7,378 nucleotides of DNA from Planctomycetota bacterium (GTDB lineage Bacteria; Planctomycetota; UBA1135; UBA2386): positions 1 to 7,378 of the forward strand of contig JAGQRA010000635.1 in NCBI GenBank assembly GCA_020425885.1, read 5' to 3'. Under the pieces are notes generated by a model. It did no database searches and was not told where the DNA came from. It worked only from the letters and a program-made list of their open reading frames with translations. The position numbers were made by a program, and so were the translations under genes. Below, piece after piece: positions 5,378 to 7,378 of the stretch. Every line of letters starts with the position of its first letter. The stretch's first letter is position 1.

Positions 5378-7271
5378 ATTCCTCCTGGGGTAGCCATTGC
5401 GCGACCTTGGCCAGCAGTTCGCCGAGGCGAACGGGTTTGCTGAGGTAATCGTCGCAGCCGGCGGCGAGGCAGGCTTCGCGATCGCCGGCCATGGCATCGG
5501 CCGTGAGCGCCACGATGTGGCCGGCGAAGCCGCTGGAACGGAGCTCGCGGGTGGCGTCGTAGCCGCTGAGGATCGGCATCTGCATGTCCATCAGGATCAG
5601 GTCGAACGGCCTGCCTGCCGCGTCGGACCTGCGCACGGCTTCCAGGGCAAGCAGGCCGTTGTCGGCGATGGTGGCCTCGATTCCGGACCGGCGCAGGGAT
5701 TGGAGCAGGATGCGCTGATTGTCGTGTCCGTCCTCGGCGATCAGGACGTTGCCGTTGAAGCGCGACGGTGGCTTCGCGGCCTGACTCTGTGGCGTGACCG
5801 TGGCCGGCGCCGCCGCGGCCGTCGATTCCGCCGGCAGCAGGACCGTGAACGTGGTGCCGACGTCGGGTTCGCTGCGGACGCTGAGGGACCCGCCCAGCGC
5901 TTCGGCATAGCGGCGCGAGATCGTCAGGCCGAGGCCGGTGCCACCGAAGCGCCGGCTGGTCGAGGCGTCGGCCTGGGTGAACGGCTCGAAGATCCTGGCC
6001 TGCTGTTCGGCGGGGATGCCGATGCCGGTGTCGGTGACCTCGAAGCAGACCATCGTGGTGTCGCCATCACCGGGTCGGGTGGAGAGCGTGATCCTGACGC
6101 TGCCGCTGGCGGTGAACTTGATGGCGTTGCCGGCGAGGTTGATCAGGATCTGGCGGATCCGCAACGGATCACCGAGGACGCAGGCCGGCACGTCGGCCTC
6201 GACGTGGCGCAACAGTCGGAGCCCCTTGCTCTCGGCCGGGCCGCGGAGCATCGCGACCACGTCGGCCAGGATCTCGCGCAGGTCGGTCGCCACGCTCTCG
6301 AGTTGGAGCTGGTCGGCTTCCACCTTGGCGAGATCGAGGATGTCGTCGATCAGCCCGAGCAGGTGCTCGCCGCTGCGTCGGATCGCGGCGCAGTACTCTC
6401 CGGTGTGGCGGTGGTCGGAGTCGTCCTCGAGCAGGTCGGCGTAGCCGATGATCGCCGTCATCGGCGTCCTGATCTCGTGGCTCATGTTGGACAGGAAGTT
6501 GCTGCGAGCGCGATTGGCGCGCTCGGCCTCGTGGGCGCTGCGCAGCGCGAGGTCGCGCTCGCTGAGCAGCTCGTCGCGCTGATGCTCGATCGTGACCGCC
6601 ATCTCGTTCAGGCTGCCGGCCAGATCGCCGATCTCGTCGGCGCCGATCGCGGCGCGGGCACCGAGTTCGCCGGCTTCGATCTGCCGGACGACGGTTCGCA
6701 AGGCACGGAAGCGACGGCTGACGGCCCAGCCGATCCAGGTGCCGAGGATCAAGATGACGAACAGCGCGAGGCCGGCGACGTACAGGATGTCCCGTTGCCG
6801 CATGGCCGCGGCATCGAAGGCCCGCACCGTGTCGTATTCGATGATGACTCGTCCCAGCGTCGTGGGCCCTTCGCGCACGGGCCGCTCGAGTCGCAGCGGG
6901 GGGATGGCGGTGGCGGACGGCGCGGCCGCATGCCAGGCCGCAAACTCGCGGCCGTCCTTGGTCACCTTGGCCGAAGCGACGCGGTCGTGGTTGCTGCCGA
7001 TCGTGGCAAGGGTGCTCGCGACGCGGAGGTCGTCCTCCAGCGTGAGGTCGAGCTGCACCGCGGCGCAGATCTGATCCAGCACCGTCTCGCCGTGCCGCCG
7101 TTCCGCCTCGAGGGCGTCGCCCATGACGCGGTGACTCAGGTACACCCCGCCGCCGACCGTCGTGAGCAGCAACGGCACCGCCGTCTGCAACGCGATGCGG
7201 GCGCCGAGAGGCAGTCGGATCCAGCTTCGCTGTGAGTGCTGCGACGGATGCTCGGTGCGGTGCCTGGTCAC
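5376..7271 (-). CDS. Hybrid sensor histidine kinase with C-terminal receiver
   Basis: A 631-residue membrane-bound signalling kinase. TM1 is at about 24-45, an extracytoplasmic sensor at about 47-158, and TM2 at about 162-185. HAMP follows at about 187-240 with a short coiled coil to 255, HisKA with phosphorylated His265 (SNMSHEIRTP), then the HATPase. The HATPase shows its N box N378-LAGN-AIKF, G1 DTGIGIP (414-420), F box FEPF (428-431) and G2 GGTGLGL (443-449). A linker at 481-505 leads to a receiver with acidic pair E513/D514, phospho-acceptor Asp562 (LMDMQMP), T590 and K612 (SKP). All catalytic residues are present. The sensor pattern (AKVTKDGREFAAW, then GRVIIEYD) resembles CHASE8 periplasmic domains. 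The receiver shows no fused output domain, and no Hpt protein or response regulator lies nearby, so the kinase probably signals to partners elsewhere. The start is GTG at 7271, with GGAAGG about 12 nt upstream; it places a short basic N-terminus before TM1. Ligand unknown. Confidence 0.95.
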   Translation of the reverse strand: MTRHRTEHPSQHSQRSWIRLPLGARIALQTAVPLLLTTVGGGVYLSHRVMGDALEAERRHGETVLDQICAAVQLDLTLEDDLRVASTLATIGSNHDRVASAKVTKDGREFAAWHAAAPSATAIPPLRLERPVREGPTTLGRVIIEYDTVRAFDAAAMRQRDILYVAGLALFVILILGTWIGWAVSRRFRALRTVVRQIEAGELGARAAIGADEIGDLAGSLNEMAVTIEHQRDELLSERDLALRSAHEAERANRARSNFLSNMSHEIRTPMTAIIGYADLLEDDSDHRHTGEYCAAIRRSGEHLLGLIDDILDLAKVEADQLQLESVATDLREILADVVAMLRGPAESKGLRLLRHVEADVPACVLGDPLRIRQILINLAGNAIKFTASGSVRITLSTRPGDGDTTMVCFEVTDTGIGIPAEQQARIFEPFTQADASTSRRFGGTGLGLTISRRYAEALGGSLSVRSEPDVGTTFTVLLPAESTAAAAPATVTPQSQAAKPPSRFNGNVLIAEDGHDNQRILLQSLRRSGIEATIADNGLLALEAVRRSDAAGRPFDLILMDMQMPILSGYDATRELRSSGFAGHIVALTADAMAGDREACLAAGCDDYLSKPVRLGELLAKVAQWLPQEE

Positions 7272-7378
7272 GGTGGTCGAGGGCCTTCCGTTCGCACTTC
7301 GGCTCGCGGTGACGAACCGGTGAACCGGTTCCGTGCCGGGTTCCGGAATCGGGATCGGCCCAGCCTTCCGCGCGCCCG
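7272..7378 (-). promoter_or_regulatory. Upstream flank of the kinase with palindromic motifs
   Basis: No gene is visible in this 107-bp edge segment. It holds a tandem octamer GAACCGGT (7314-7321 and 7322-7329) whose second copy completes the palindrome GAACCGGTTC (7322-7331). GGTTCCG occurs at 7327 and 7339, and the palindrome TTCCGGAA is at 7341-7348. These lie about 43-77 bp upstream of the GTG, where an operator or promoter would be expected. Regulatory function is inferred; no -35/-10 pair is clear. Confidence 0.4.

Noticed and set aside
3957..5393. A 478-codon open plus-strand frame rich in Gln, Glu and Arg
   Set aside because: It is antisense to the LMF-like gene, and the low-complexity composition follows from the complement of its hydrophobic codons.
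5397..7235. A 612-codon open plus-strand frame opposite the kinase
   Set aside because: It lies entirely antisense to a histidine kinase with every expected motif, and its Gly/Val/Asp-rich composition is that of a codon shadow.

Overview
This is a high-GC, gene-dense bacterial segment with six genes, several GTG starts and mostly weak or absent Shine-Dalgarno sequences. The mix is a secreted protein of unknown function, a bacterial lipase-maturation-factor relative, a large hybrid histidine kinase and an ACP phosphodiesterase. It fits Planctomycetota or another environmental high-GC Gram-negative-type phylum. That assignment is an inference from style, not from any diagnostic marker.

Layout, left to right. 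Positions 1-110 are the 3' end of a group II intron: domain V with its AGC triad and GAAA-type loop, then domain VI, ending in CTCTAC. The intron-encoded protein, if there is one, lies outside the window. About 40 bases later comes a GTG-started acpH-like gene (148-711, +). Its start overlaps a possible upstream stop as GTGA and is preceded by GAAGG. It converges, with a 16-bp gap, on a secreted dienelactone-hydrolase-family protein (728-1531, -). Upstream of that hydrolase on the same strand is a small unrecognised gene (1607-2062, -). It may really begin at 2123 with a lipoprotein-like leader, in which case the sequence carries a one-base frameshift. A secreted 523-residue protein (2173-3744, +) diverges from it. 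That protein converges with a lipase-maturation-factor-family membrane protein (3765-5234, -). Upstream of this on the same strand is a hybrid sensor kinase with a C-terminal receiver (5376-7271, -).

The 141 bp between the kinase and the LMF-like gene is mostly filled by a nested inverted-repeat element (5284-5377) that reaches into the kinase stop codon. The upstream flank of the kinase (7272-7378) holds tandem and palindromic GAACCGGT/TTCCGGAA motifs.

The genes do not form an obvious pathway: they sit in short divergent and convergent units of envelope, secreted or housekeeping character. I see no CRISPR array, toxin-antitoxin pair, defence system, tRNA or rRNA. I do not find a convincing new multi-gene system. 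The most unusual items are the group II intron end beside acpH, the 94-bp palindromic element, and the possible frameshift in the small lipoprotein-like gene.
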